A stretch of DNA of 64,000 nt, from assembly GCF_963974575.1 (NCBI RefSeq), contig NZ_CAXBBQ010000009.1, positions 67,740 through 131,739 of the forward strand, given 5' to 3'. The position numbers and the translations under genes are program-made. This DNA comes from Sphingosinicella sp963974575. GTDB lineage: Bacteria; Pseudomonadota; Alphaproteobacteria; Sphingomonadales; Sphingomonadaceae. Positions 45,308 through 53,970 of the stretch are shown here, in pieces (within the stretch, counting starts at the first letter, position 1; each line of letters begins with the position of its first letter). The notes below the pieces were generated by a model. The model was given only the letters and a program-made list of their open reading frames with translations. It searched no databases and had not been told where the DNA came from.

Positions 45308-45889
45308 ATGATAGGACATAGGCACGGCCACCACCCGCGGTGGCGCGGTCGTCGCGCTTGGGGCGGCTTCGCCGAAGCCCTCGCCGGACTGGGCGCCGCA
45401 ATGGAAGGCGACGAGCGCGGACGCGGCCACCGCCGCCGCCGTCTCGGTGCGGGAGAGCTGCAACTGTTGCTGCTCTCGCTGGTCGAGGAGACCCCCCTGC
45501 ACGGTTACGCGATGATCGAGGCGATCGAGGCGCGCACCGGCGGCGCTTATGCGCCGAGCCCCGGTGTCGTCTATCCAACGCTGACCCTGCTCGCCGACAT
45601 GGAACTTGCCGAGGAACGCCCCGACGGCAGCCGCAAGGTCTACGCCATCACGGCAAAGGGCAAGGCGCATCTCGACGCGCGCCGCGAAGAGCTGAACGCC
45701 CTCCTCGAACGGCTGGATGCTGCAGGCGAGGCCAACACCCGCGCCGACGCCGCACCGGTCTGGCGCGCGATGATGAACCTCGGCTCCGTGCTCAAGGGCC
45801 GCATGTGGGACAGAGGCGCCGACCGCGAGGCGATGCTGGAGGCCGCGCGCATCATCGACGAAGCCGCGCACAAGATCGAAAGGCTCTGA
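45308..45889 (+). CDS. PadR family transcriptional regulator
   Basis: 193 aa. A His/Arg/Gly-rich N-terminal extension (about 1-45, HRHGHHPRWRGRR) precedes the PadR winged helix: LLLLSLVEETPLHGYAMIEAIE, GVVYPTLTLLADMELAEE and KVYAITAKGKAHL. A C-terminal dimerisation helix ends the protein. The His-rich extension could bind metal or heme. The gene lies 2 nt before a DUF2218 gene, a pair commonly linked with iron uptake. It probably represses its own operon through the palindrome upstream. Confidence 0.93.
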   Translation: MIGHRHGHHPRWRGRRAWGGFAEALAGLGAAMEGDERGRGHRRRRLGAGELQLLLLSLVEETPLHGYAMIEAIEARTGGAYAPSPGVVYPTLTLLADMELAEERPDGSRKVYAITAKGKAHLDARREELNALLERLDAAGEANTRADAAPVWRAMMNLGSVLKGRMWDRGADREAMLEAARIIDEAAHKIERL

Positions 45890-45891
45890 AC

Positions 45892-46179
45892 ATGGCGACC
45901 GCAACCGCCGCCGTGCCGAAAGCAAACGGCAGCCGTTACATGCAGCAGCTCTGCAAGCATTGGAGCCACAAGTTCGAGGTGACGTTCGATGCCGCGCAGG
46001 GCCGGGTCACGTTCCCCGAAGCGACGGTCATCATGACCGCCGAGCCAGAGGCGCTCGCCGTGGTTCTCGATGCGGACGATGCGGGCGTTCTCGAGCGGAT
46101 GAAGGACGTGGTGGCGAGCCACCTCGACCGTTTCGCCTTCCGCGAGGCGCCGCTTACGTTTCGGTGGCTTGCCGCCTAA
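45892..46179 (+). CDS. DUF2218 domain protein
   Basis: 95 aa from the ATG at 45892, 2 nt after padR. The sequence SRYMQQLCKHWSHKFEV and the ending FAFREAPLTFRWL match DUF2218, short proteins often coded with PadR regulators and siderophore-interacting reductases. Biochemical role unknown; no reductase gene is next to it here. Its stop overlaps the convergent symporter gene by 4 nt. Confidence 0.88.
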   Translation: MATATAAVPKANGSRYMQQLCKHWSHKFEVTFDAAQGRVTFPEATVIMTAEPEALAVVLDADDAGVLERMKDVVASHLDRFAFREAPLTFRWLAA

Positions 46180-47423
46180 ATCGCGTCCCGCGCGCGGACG
46201 GTCCTGTCGAGATCACCCTCCCAGTGCGCGACCGTGGTGGTGACGGCGAGGTTCGCGCAGACGTTCGGCACCGTGCGCGTCATGTCGAGCAGGCGATCGA
46301 ACGGCAGGATGAAGCCGACGATGAGCGCGGCCTGCTCCATCGTGACGCCGACCGAATTGAGGACAGCGGCGAGCATGAACAGCGAGGCCGAGGGGATCGG
46401 CGCGGTGCCGAACGCGGCGAGCGCGCCGGTAAGGAAGATGACGAGGAGCATCCCCACGTCGGGAACGATGCCGAGCGCCTGCAGGCTGAACACGCTGAGC
46501 AGGCCGACATACATCGCCGTTCCGTCCTTGCCGATGCTGGCGCCGATCGGCAGGACGGTGGAGGCGATGGCAGGCTGCACGCCCAGATTGTCTCGTGCGA
46601 CGCGCAGCGCCACGGGCAGCGTTGCTGAAGATGACGAGGTGGAAAAGGCGACCGCGAGTGCGTCCGCGATGCCCCGGAAGAAAACCTTGAGCGGCATCCC
46701 CACGATGCCGCGGATCAGCGTGCTGTGCACGAAAACCATCTGAACCAGTGAACCGAGCACCACGCAAAGTGCGAGCAGCCCGATGTTGGTGAAAACAGCG
46801 AGGCCGTTCGCGGCGATGGCACCTGCGGTAAGCGCGAACACGCCGAACGGCGTCGCTTCCATGATGACGCGGATCATCTGGAACAACACGTTCGCCGTTG
46901 ATTGCAGCAGACCCGCCAGAGGTTTCCCGGCCTCCCCCGCGAGGATCGTGCCGATCCCGAGGAGCAGCGAGAAGAAGATGATCGCAAGCATGTCGCCCGC
47001 GATCAGCGCTTCGAAAACATTGGTAGGAACGATACCAACAAGCTGGTCGTAGGTGGATTTCGGTACGCCGAGCGGTCTCGGTTCGGCCGCCCCGAGGTTG
47101 GCGCCGATTCCCGGCTCCACGACGAGCCCGGTAATCATGCCTATCGAAACCGCGATAGCGGTCGTGACCGCGAACAGTCCGATGGTGCGCGCACCCACAG
47201 AGCCGAGACGCTTGGGGTCACCGAGCGAGGATACGCCCGAGGCGATCGTGACGAACACGATCGGGACGACGAGCATCCGAATGAGGCGGATGAACAGATC
47301 GCCGAAGATGGCGACCGTGTCGGTTGCGGCGGGCCAGAGCAGGCCGAAGGCGACACCGAGCGCGAGGCCGCCGAGCACCCGCTTCCACAGCGCGATCTGG
47401 AACCATCCGCGAATGAGTGTCAC
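46176..47423 (-). CDS. Dicarboxylate/amino acid:cation symporter (DAACS, GltP/DctA type)
   Basis: 415 aa, eight TM helices plus two re-entrant loops. HP1 contains the serine-rich TSSSSATLP (near 275), TM7 the metal/substrate sequence GTAMY (family NMDGT; here GKDGTAMY), HP2 the AFGTAPIPSASLFML stretch, and TM8 DRLLDMTRTVPNV, where the aspartate and following polar residues bind the substrate amino group or carboxylate. It likely imports glutamate, aspartate or a related D-amino acid. The ATG overlaps the stop of the deacylase gene (ATGA), linking uptake with that pathway. Confidence 0.92.
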   Translation of the reverse strand: MTLIRGWFQIALWKRVLGGLALGVAFGLLWPAATDTVAIFGDLFIRLIRMLVVPIVFVTIASGVSSLGDPKRLGSVGARTIGLFAVTTAIAVSIGMITGLVVEPGIGANLGAAEPRPLGVPKSTYDQLVGIVPTNVFEALIAGDMLAIIFFSLLLGIGTILAGEAGKPLAGLLQSTANVLFQMIRVIMEATPFGVFALTAGAIAANGLAVFTNIGLLALCVVLGSLVQMVFVHSTLIRGIVGMPLKVFFRGIADALAVAFSTSSSSATLPVALRVARDNLGVQPAIASTVLPIGASIGKDGTAMYVGLLSVFSLQALGIVPDVGMLLVIFLTGALAAFGTAPIPSASLFMLAAVLNSVGVTMEQAALIVGFILPFDRLLDMTRTVPNVCANLAVTTTVAHWEGDLDRTVRARDAI

Positions 47424-49006
47424 AGGCAGGTTCCAGCTTTCGGCGTGCGCGGCAGTGCCCGGCCAGCGGCGATGCCGGTGGGCGCGCCGTCTTCCACCGC
47501 GACCCTGCCGTTGACGATTACGGTGCGCATGCCTTTGGCGAACAGCGTCGGCTGCGCATAATCGGCGCGCGGCGCGAAGGTGACCGGATCGAAGGCGATC
47601 ACGTCCGCGAACGCACCGGGTTTCAGTGTGCCACGCCCTTCGAGCGAAAAGGCATCCGCAGGAAAGGCGGTGCTGCGTTCGATGAAATCCCGAAGCGGGA
47701 TGATCTTGTCCGCCTTCACGTACTTATCGTACTTGCGCGCATACGTACCGTAAAGGCGCGGATGGCCGATCGAGCCGTCCGAACTCGTCATCACCCACGG
47801 CTGCTTCATGAAGGCGGCGATATCCGCCTCGCTCTGGTTGAACGAGGCGACGCCCACATGTGCGCGGCGCAGGATGGCGATGGCGGCATCGATGGGTTCG
47901 GCGCCGCTTTCCTTCGCGATCGCTTCGAGCGTCTTGCCGACGAGATCGTCCGGTCCGGAGGTGATGAGCAGCGAAGCGGCACCGCCGCGCCGGCGCAGGT
48001 TCTCGCGCATTTCGGGGCGGAGGCGGGCCAGCGTTTCGGGCGCGTCGAAGCGCTTCAGCATCGCCGCGCGGCCGCCGTCTTCCGCCCAGCGCGGCAGCAG
48101 CGATGCCGAAAGCCCAGTGCCGGAGGCCGACCACGGATACTGATCCGCGTGGACGATCTGCCCGGCGGCGCGCGCGGCCTCGATTTTCGCGATGATCGCA
48201 GGCGCCTGCCCATGCACGTCGACACCAAGCGCCTTGATATGGCCGATGTGGGCCGGCATTCCCGCTTCACGGCCCACGGCGATGGCTTCGTCGATCGCTG
48301 CGGAGAGGCCGATCGTGTAGCTCGATTCGTCGCGGATGTGGCTGTCGTATATGCCGCCGCGAACGGCTGCTTCCTTCGCCAGTGCGACGACCTCGTCCTG
48401 CTTCGCGAAGCTCTGCGGCGCGTAAAAGAGCCCGGTCGAAAAGCCGAGCGCGCCGCTGCACATCGCCGAGGCGACGAGCGCCTTCATTTCGGAAAGCTCG
48501 GCCGGGGTCGGCGCGCGGTCATCCTGCCCCACAATCTTCGTGCGAACGGCGCCGAAGCCCACGTACGTGGCATAGTTGATGCCGACCGGTCGCACCGCCG
48601 CGCTGCCCAGCACCTTCGCCGTGTCCGGATCGCCGTAGCCGTCGTTTCCGATGAAGGCCGTGGTGACGCCCTGCATCAGGAAGGGCAGGACGAGCCGCTC
48701 GGTGGCGTCATCGCCCAGGATCATGCCGTTCACGTGCGTGTGCGTGTCGATGAAGCCCGGCGCGACGATCAGGCCCCTCGCGTTGATCACGCGTTTAGCG
48801 CCACCGGGGGCTTTTTTGCCGACGTAGGAAATGCGATCGCCGGTGATCGCGACATCGCCGACGAAGGGTGCAGCGCCGCCGCTGTAAATGGTGCCGCCTT
48901 TGAGAACGAGATCGGCTTCGGCGGCGGAGGCAAGGAGCGGTGTTGCCATGAGCGCAGTGGCGGCAATCGCCGCGCCCACCCTGCGTTTCAGCTTCCGAAC
49001 ATCCAT
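47420..49006 (-). CDS. N-acyl-D-amino-acid deacylase (D-aminoacylase), secreted
   Basis: 528 aa from the ATG at 49006. A signal peptide (GAAIAATALMATPLLASAAEA) directs it to the periplasm. Amidohydrolase fold: metal-binding HTH in APGFIDTHTHVNG, the cysteine SAMCSGALGFSTGLFYAP typical of D-aminoacylases, HIRDES, HIGHIKALG, and the aspartate in TSSDGSIGHPRLYGTY. It releases free D-amino acids from N-acyl or muropeptide-like forms. Coupled to the symporter downstream. The 111-bp gap to the epimerase gene contains CCTATAAC, a half of the operator found at 51,182. Confidence 0.92.
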   Translation of the reverse strand: MDVRKLKRRVGAAIAATALMATPLLASAAEADLVLKGGTIYSGGAAPFVGDVAITGDRISYVGKKAPGGAKRVINARGLIVAPGFIDTHTHVNGMILGDDATERLVLPFLMQGVTTAFIGNDGYGDPDTAKVLGSAAVRPVGINYATYVGFGAVRTKIVGQDDRAPTPAELSEMKALVASAMCSGALGFSTGLFYAPQSFAKQDEVVALAKEAAVRGGIYDSHIRDESSYTIGLSAAIDEAIAVGREAGMPAHIGHIKALGVDVHGQAPAIIAKIEAARAAGQIVHADQYPWSASGTGLSASLLPRWAEDGGRAAMLKRFDAPETLARLRPEMRENLRRRGGAASLLITSGPDDLVGKTLEAIAKESGAEPIDAAIAILRRAHVGVASFNQSEADIAAFMKQPWVMTSSDGSIGHPRLYGTYARKYDKYVKADKIIPLRDFIERSTAFPADAFSLEGRGTLKPGAFADVIAFDPVTFAPRADYAQPTLFAKGMRTVIVNGRVAVEDGAPTGIAAGRALPRTPKAGTCL

Positions 49007-49117
49007 CGCTCGCCCCTCGCTTGCGTTCCCTATCCCGCCGATCCGACTGTGCAAGTGCAGCAGGGGAAAGAAAAGCGGGCGGGTGATTGTATGCGTTTGT
49101 ATACCTATAACGAGCGG

Positions 49118-50104
49118 CTATGCTCCGCCCCACAGCGCCGGAGAGGCCGGCGCGAGAATGCCGTTTGTGCAGGTAACGCCGCCCGCGCGGTCATTTGCAA
49201 GCCAGATCGGGCCATCGAGATCGGTGAACGCCGCATCCGCCGCGACGATGAGCGCGGGTGCGATGCTGAGCGACGAGCAGATCATGCAGCCCGTCATCAG
49301 CCCCATGCCCTTTGCGCGCGCGGCATCGGCGAGCTCCAGCGCAGCTGTGAGCCCGCCGGTCTTGTCGAGCTTGATGTTGATGACCTGGTATTTCTGCATG
49401 AGCGCATCGAGATCGCCGGCGACATGCGCGGATTCGTCTGCCGCGATCGGCACTGCCGAGTGGAAGCCTTCGAGCGCGGCGTCTTCGGTGGCGGGAAGCG
49501 GCTGCTCCAGCAGATCGACGCGGAGGTCGACGAGCAGCGACTGAAGATCGCGTACTTCCGCGATCGTCCAGCTCTCGTTGGGATCGACGATCATCCGCGG
49601 ATTTGGCGCGGCGGCGCGCACGGCACGAATCTGCGCGGCGGGGTCGCTGCGATCGACCTTCACCTTGACGAGCGGCACGCCTGCGAGCTTCAGCGCGGCA
49701 GCGCCCATGGCTTCGGGCGTATCGAGGCTGACGGTGAGCGCGGTCGGCGTCTGGCCCACGGCGGGTCGGCCGAGGAGCGCGGTGACGCTTTTTCCGGCGA
49801 GCCGGGCTTCGAGATCCCAGAGCGCGCAATCGACGGCGTTGCGGGCGGCGGAGGGCGGCATCAGCGCGCCCAGTTCCGCGCGCCCCGTACCGGCCTCGAT
49901 CGCGCCGCGCACGGCTTCGATCGCGGCGAGCGCGCTTTCGATCGTCTCGCCGTAGCGCGGGTAGGGCACGCCCTCGCCGCGACCGATGTGGCCTTCGGCG
50001 GAGATTTCCACGGTGACGACATCAGCGGCGGTCTTCACCCCGCGCGAGATGCGGAACGGTGCGACCAGCGGGAAGGTTTCGCTGCGGGCGTTCAGGCTTC
50101 GCAT
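49118..50104 (-). CDS. dgcA: Enolase-superfamily dipeptide epimerase / N-acetyl-D-glutamate racemase-like (DgcA-like)
   Basis: 328 aa from the ATG at 50104. Muconate-cycloisomerase-type fold: catalytic lysine in VKVKVD (K-x-K near 155), metal ligands D in MIVDPNES, E in DLLEQPLP and D in IAADES, then the second lysine in NIKLDKTGG and the L-Ala-D/L-Glu epimerase ending MTGCMICSS. Such enzymes epimerise the glutamate of muropeptide dipeptides; in D-glutamate catabolism operons the homologue is DgcA. It overlaps the DUF1611 gene by 13 nt. The symbol rests on that pairing. Confidence 0.82.
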   Translation of the reverse strand: MRSLNARSETFPLVAPFRISRGVKTAADVVTVEISAEGHIGRGEGVPYPRYGETIESALAAIEAVRGAIEAGTGRAELGALMPPSAARNAVDCALWDLEARLAGKSVTALLGRPAVGQTPTALTVSLDTPEAMGAAALKLAGVPLVKVKVDRSDPAAQIRAVRAAAPNPRMIVDPNESWTIAEVRDLQSLLVDLRVDLLEQPLPATEDAALEGFHSAVPIAADESAHVAGDLDALMQKYQVINIKLDKTGGLTAALELADAARAKGMGLMTGCMICSSLSIAPALIVAADAAFTDLDGPIWLANDRAGGVTCTNGILAPASPALWGGA

Positions 50105-51099
50105 GTGAGTATCCGGTCGATGATGGGTTCCACGCCCATGGTCACCGGATCGACGCAAGGCAAGCCGAAAGCGTCCGCCGTTTCGGCGCAGAGCTTCGCC
50201 GCAGCCTCGGGCGCCATCTTCGATGTGTTGAGCGCGATGCCGACGGCTTTCACATCGGGGTTGGTGAGGCGCGCGGTGCGAAGGTTCGCTTCCAGACAGT
50301 CGGCAAGGCTGGGCAGCTGATAGTGCGGCAGGCCGCGCATGTGCGCCCGGTTCGGCTCGTGGCAGAGCACGAGCGCATCGGGCTGCGCGCCGTGGAGAAG
50401 CCCGGTGGTGACGCCCGCGAACGAGGGGTGGAACAACGAGCCCTGGCCTTCGATGAGGTCCCAGCCGCCGTCGTGACGCGGCGGTGAGATGAACTCGATC
50501 GCGCCCGAGATGAAGTCCGCGACCACGGCATCGAGCGGCACGCCGTCGCCCGCGATGAGGATGCCGGTCTGGCCGGTCGCGCGGAAATCGGCGGGAATGC
50601 CACGCGCCTGCAGGGCGCGGGCGAGGTAGAGCGTCGTGTACATCTTGCCGACCGAGCAGTCCGTGCCGACGGTGAGCAGGCGCTTGCCCGCGCGGCGCGC
50701 GCCGTTCCCGACCGGGAGTTCGTGCGCGGGGTCGCGCACGTCGAACAGCGAAACGCCCTTCGCCTTTGCGGCTGCGACGAGTCGCGGCTCGTCGCGCAGG
50801 CGCTGGTGGAGGCCGGAGGCGATATTGAGGCCCGCCTCGATCGCGGCGAGCGCATCCTGCACCAAGTCCTCGCCCAGCTTGCCGCCCGCATTCGCGATGC
50901 CGAGCACGAGCGTCTTCGCGCCCGCCGCGACGGCCTGTTCGATGGTCAGGCGGGGGAGGCCGAGCGTGAGGCCGCAATCATCGTGGCGAAACTCGCCGAC
51001 GCAGTCTTCGCGGCGAAAAACCGCAAGCCCGCGCGAGGTCTTGATCCCGATCTCGTCGTTCGAATGGCCGAGATAAAGGAAATAGGGACTGGGGATCAT
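50092..51099 (-). CDS. dgcN: DUF1611 protein, DgcN-like D-glutamate N-acetyltransferase candidate
   Basis: 335 aa from the ATG at 51099 (MIPSPYFLYLGHSNDE). A P-loop-like segment GTDCSVGKMYTTLYLARAL lies in the middle. Other conserved DUF1611 patterns are FRATGQTGILIAGDGVPLDAV, DLIEGQGSLFHPSF and LCHEPNRAHMRGLPHY. From memory of published work, DUF1611 proteins next to DgcA acetylate D-glutamate before racemisation. The preserved dgcN-dgcA order and nearby LysR gene support that reading. The added 19 codons up to 51156 are not supported by the family. Confidence 0.8.
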   Translation of the reverse strand: MIPSPYFLYLGHSNDEIGIKTSRGLAVFRREDCVGEFRHDDCGLTLGLPRLTIEQAVAAGAKTLVLGIANAGGKLGEDLVQDALAAIEAGLNIASGLHQRLRDEPRLVAAAKAKGVSLFDVRDPAHELPVGNGARRAGKRLLTVGTDCSVGKMYTTLYLARALQARGIPADFRATGQTGILIAGDGVPLDAVVADFISGAIEFISPPRHDGGWDLIEGQGSLFHPSFAGVTTGLLHGAQPDALVLCHEPNRAHMRGLPHYQLPSLADCLEANLRTARLTNPDVKAVGIALNTSKMAPEAAAKLCAETADAFGLPCVDPVTMGVEPIIDRILTCEA

Positions 51100-51181
51100 C
51101 GCGCACCTTTTATAATGCAATCTGTAGCCTGGATGCGATAGACGCCGCGCGCGCACGCCGCTTCATATCAAGCGCCGTCAC

Positions 51182-51204
51182 CCCTATAACACGGGTCTAT
51201 AGGG
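51182..51204. promoter_or_regulatory. Inverted-repeat operator, probable LysR-regulator site
   Basis: CCCTATA, 9 bp, TATAGGG: a perfect 7-bp inverted repeat containing the T-N11-A core of LysR-type boxes. It lies 83-105 bp upstream of dgcN and overlaps the TAG stop of the LysR gene. Position and form fit a DgcR-type activator site for the operon downstream. Confidence 0.6.
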
Positions 51205-52084
51205 TCTCGATGACCTCGCTGAGAACCTTCAGAAACGCCGTCGCGAGGCCGGACGGCGGGCGGTTTTGCAGGTGGACGGCGTGGATGTCGAACGCCAGCG
51301 AGGGCTGGATCGGACGGAAGGAGAGGCCGGGCGCCTGCGCCGCCTGCGCCGTAAAATTATCGACGATCGTCATGCCGACGCCCGCCTTCACCAGCGCGGA
51401 GGCGATGTAGAAGGTCCGCGCCGAGACGATTTCGCCCAGTTCCACGCCCACGCGCTGGAGCTCGGCGGAGAGGAGCCTGCCGGTGGGGCCGCTCTGGATC
51501 GGGCTGATGAACGGACGGTCCTTCAGCATCTCGAGCGGGATGCGCGGCGGCGCATCCGGCATGTCCGCCTCGCGGTAGAGGATGACGAGTTCGCCCTCGC
51601 CAAGCCAGCGGTGCGATACGGGCGCGGCGGGCGGCACCTCGTAGCTGACGACGATGTCGGTCTCGCGCTCGTAGAGCTTGCGGACCATGTCGTCGTGGTG
51701 GACCGTCTGCAGATCGAAGCTGACGCCTTCGTGATCGCGGAGAAAGCGTGCAACAGCTTCCGGCAGCGCGCTGAGACTGAGCGAGGGGAGGGCGGATACG
51801 CGCAGCGTCCCGCCGCGCCCGTGCCGCAGGTTCTGGCTCGCTTGCCGCAGCGAATAGACGCGGGTCTGGATCTCGGCGACCTCGGCGAACAGCGTATGCG
51901 CGTCTTCGGTCGGCACCAGGCCGCTCTTGGCGCGCTCGAACAGCGGAAAGCCGAGCAGCATCTCGGCATGGCGCAGCACCTTCGTCACCGACGGCTGCGA
52001 AACGTTGAGCGCACGCGCCGCCGCACTCACGGACCCGTTGCTGTAAACGGCGTGGAAAATCTCGATGTGACGCAGGTTGATCAT
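51197..52084 (-). CDS. LysR-family transcriptional regulator (DgcR-like)
   Basis: 295 aa from the ATG at 52084 (GGAGG upstream). N-terminal winged helix-turn-helix: LRHIEIFHAVYSNGSVSAAARALNVSQPSVTKVLRHAE. C-terminal periplasmic-binding-protein-like effector domain with LRVSALPSLSLSALPEAV and GVGMTIVDNFTA. It stands upstream of, and in the same direction as, the D-amino-acid operon, and probably activates it in response to D-glutamate or a related metabolite. The symbol dgcR would fit the context but is not assigned. Confidence 0.92.
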   Translation of the reverse strand: MINLRHIEIFHAVYSNGSVSAAARALNVSQPSVTKVLRHAEMLLGFPLFERAKSGLVPTEDAHTLFAEVAEIQTRVYSLRQASQNLRHGRGGTLRVSALPSLSLSALPEAVARFLRDHEGVSFDLQTVHHDDMVRKLYERETDIVVSYEVPPAAPVSHRWLGEGELVILYREADMPDAPPRIPLEMLKDRPFISPIQSGPTGRLLSAELQRVGVELGEIVSARTFYIASALVKAGVGMTIVDNFTAQAAQAPGLSFRPIQPSLAFDIHAVHLQNRPPSGLATAFLKVLSEVIETL

Positions 52085-52149
52085 GGAGGGCCCATCCTCC
52101 GGTCCGGGGTGGGTCCGCGTCAATCCCGATTGTGACGGCAAGTGCGCGT

Positions 52150-52275
52150 TCAGGTCATATCCGGCACGACGAGGCGCGCGAAGCGGCCTTCATGGTAGAG
52201 CAGCGGATCGTTGGCACGCATGATGTGAACGGCATCAACATCGCCGCCGACGATGCCGTGGGTTGCGAGTGTCTG
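52150..52275 (-). pseudogene. Remnant of a flavin reductase gene (C-terminal piece)
   Basis: The minus-strand frame ending at 52150 reads HGIVGGDVDAVHIMRANDPLLY then HEGRFARLVVPD. The pattern G-x-V-x-x-V-x3-D-PLLYH-GR is the usual ending of FMN/flavin reductase-like proteins of two-component monooxygenases. Only about 40 residues match. Upstream the frame runs into the divergent matB-like gene without any flavin-binding domain, so this is a truncated relic. Similarity was judged by eye, so confidence is moderate. Confidence 0.55.
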
Positions 52276-52367
52276 TGACTGACCACTGAAAATGAGAACC
52301 GCGCTTTGCCTTGTTCCCCTGTTCGGGGCTAAGGCCAGCCAGGCATCGGGCATTACGGGGACAGGGC

Positions 52368-53876
52368 ATGTCTGAGAATCTGGTCGCGATCTTCCTTGGG
52401 CGGCAGGCGGCATTCGGCGCGAAGCCGGCGATCGTCTGGCGGGACGCGCCGGTGATCGATTTCGCGGGGTTGCCGGCGATGATCGGGCGATACCGCGCGG
52501 CGCTCACCACGCTTGGCGTCAAGCGCGGTGACCGGGTGATGGTGAAGACCGAGAACTCGCCGGCGTTCGTCTACACCTATCTCGCCGTGCTCGCGTCGGG
52601 CGCGATCTTCGTGCCGATGAACGCGGCCTACACTGCGGCCGAAGTGGCGCTTCTGATCGAGGACGCGGAGCCTGCGCTCCTCGTCCACGCTGCTGCGACG
52701 CCGGTGCCCGGCGAGGAAGCAGCGCCGGTGAAGCGGATGACGCTGGAGCCGGACGGATCGGGGTCGCTGCCCGATCTCGCGCTGTCGCTGGAACCGGACC
52801 TGACGATCGAGGCGGTCGCTTCAAATGATCTCGCCGCCATCCTGTTCACCTCGGGCACCACGGGGCGGCCGAAGGGCGCGATGCTCACACACGGCAATCT
52901 ATCGAGCAATGTCGCGGCGCTACACGATGCGTGGCAGTTCTCGTCCGACGATTCGATCCTGCACGCGCTGCCACTGTTCCACGCGCACGGGCTGTTCGTG
53001 GCGCTGCACCTCGCGCTCTACAATGCGGCCACGCTGGTGATGCTGGCCAAGTTCAACGCTGCGGACGTGATCGCCCGGCTGGGGCAGGTGAGCGTGTTCA
53101 TGGGCGTGCCGACCTTCTATGCGCGCCTGCTCGCCGAGCCCGCCTTTGGGCGCGATGTCTGCCGCAGTATCCGCCTGTTCGTCAGCGGCTCGGCGCCGCT
53201 GCTGCCTTCGGTGTTCGACGCGTTCGAAGCGCGCACCGGACATCGCATCCTCGAACGCTACGGCATGACCGAGGCGCTGATGATCACCTCCAATGCCTAT
53301 GCGCAGGCGGGGCGCATCGCGGGCACCGTCGGCTATCCGCTGCCGGGCGTTTCACTGAGCGTCGTCGATGCCGACAGGAAGTCGCTGCCTGCGGGCGCGG
53401 TCGGCGAGATCGAGATCAAGGGACCGAACCTCTGCGCGGGCTACTGGCGGCGGCCCGAGGCGACTGCGGAGAGCTTCTACGCCGATGGCTTCTTCCGCAC
53501 CGGCGACACCGGCCGGAAGGACGCGGACGGGCGCGTGACCATCGTGGGGCGCTCGAAAGATCTCATCATTTCGGGCGGGTTCAACGTTTATCCCGCCGAG
53601 GTTGAGATCCTGCTCGCCGAGGTGGCGGGCGTTGTCGATGTCGCCGTATTCGGCGTGCCGCATCCCGATTTCGGAGAGGCGGTGGTCGCCGCCGTGACGG
53701 TCGATGGGGCGGACTTCGATGTCGCTGCGCTGGAGGCAGCCGCAGCCGCAAACCTCGCGCGCTTCAAGCAGCCCAAAGCGATCCACGTGCTTCCCGAATT
53801 GCCGCGCAACGCCATGGGCAAGGTCGTGAAAACCGAGCTACGCAAGCGCTACGCGGACAGCTTCACAAGTTCGTAG
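52368..53876 (+). CDS. Acyl-CoA synthetase, malonyl-CoA synthetase (MatB)-like
   Basis: 502 aa from the ATG at 52368. Adenylate-forming enzyme: P-loop-like TSGTTGRPKGAMLTHGN (near 165), LPLFHAHGLFVALHLAL (typical of MatB), ERYGMTEALM, and the hinge/C-terminal sequences FRTGDTGRKDADGRVTIVGRSKDLIISGGFNVYP and PRNAMGKVVKTEL with the acyl-adenylation lysine. Length equals MatB (about 500). It should activate malonate or a methylmalonate-like acid to the CoA ester. Free-standing, with no decarboxylase gene beside it. Confidence 0.87.
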   Translation: MSENLVAIFLGRQAAFGAKPAIVWRDAPVIDFAGLPAMIGRYRAALTTLGVKRGDRVMVKTENSPAFVYTYLAVLASGAIFVPMNAAYTAAEVALLIEDAEPALLVHAAATPVPGEEAAPVKRMTLEPDGSGSLPDLALSLEPDLTIEAVASNDLAAILFTSGTTGRPKGAMLTHGNLSSNVAALHDAWQFSSDDSILHALPLFHAHGLFVALHLALYNAATLVMLAKFNAADVIARLGQVSVFMGVPTFYARLLAEPAFGRDVCRSIRLFVSGSAPLLPSVFDAFEARTGHRILERYGMTEALMITSNAYAQAGRIAGTVGYPLPGVSLSVVDADRKSLPAGAVGEIEIKGPNLCAGYWRRPEATAESFYADGFFRTGDTGRKDADGRVTIVGRSKDLIISGGFNVYPAEVEILLAEVAGVVDVAVFGVPHPDFGEAVVAAVTVDGADFDVAALEAAAAANLARFKQPKAIHVLPELPRNAMGKVVKTELRKRYADSFTSS

Positions 53877-53970
53877 GTTGATGGTTGGCGCAACACACAG
53901 CGTTTGAGGACGAGAAAACCGACGATGCCTATCGGCTCGTCCGGACGCCGGCACGATTTGGCACGGATTT

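Noticed and set aside
47417..50320. 967-codon plus-strand frame across the D-aminoacylase and epimerase genes
   Set aside because: It runs antisense over two clearly identified genes and their spacer and has no recognisable domain.
52413..52688. Minus-strand ORFs at the start of the matB-like gene
   Set aside because: They are antisense to a clear adenylate-forming enzyme and carry no motifs.
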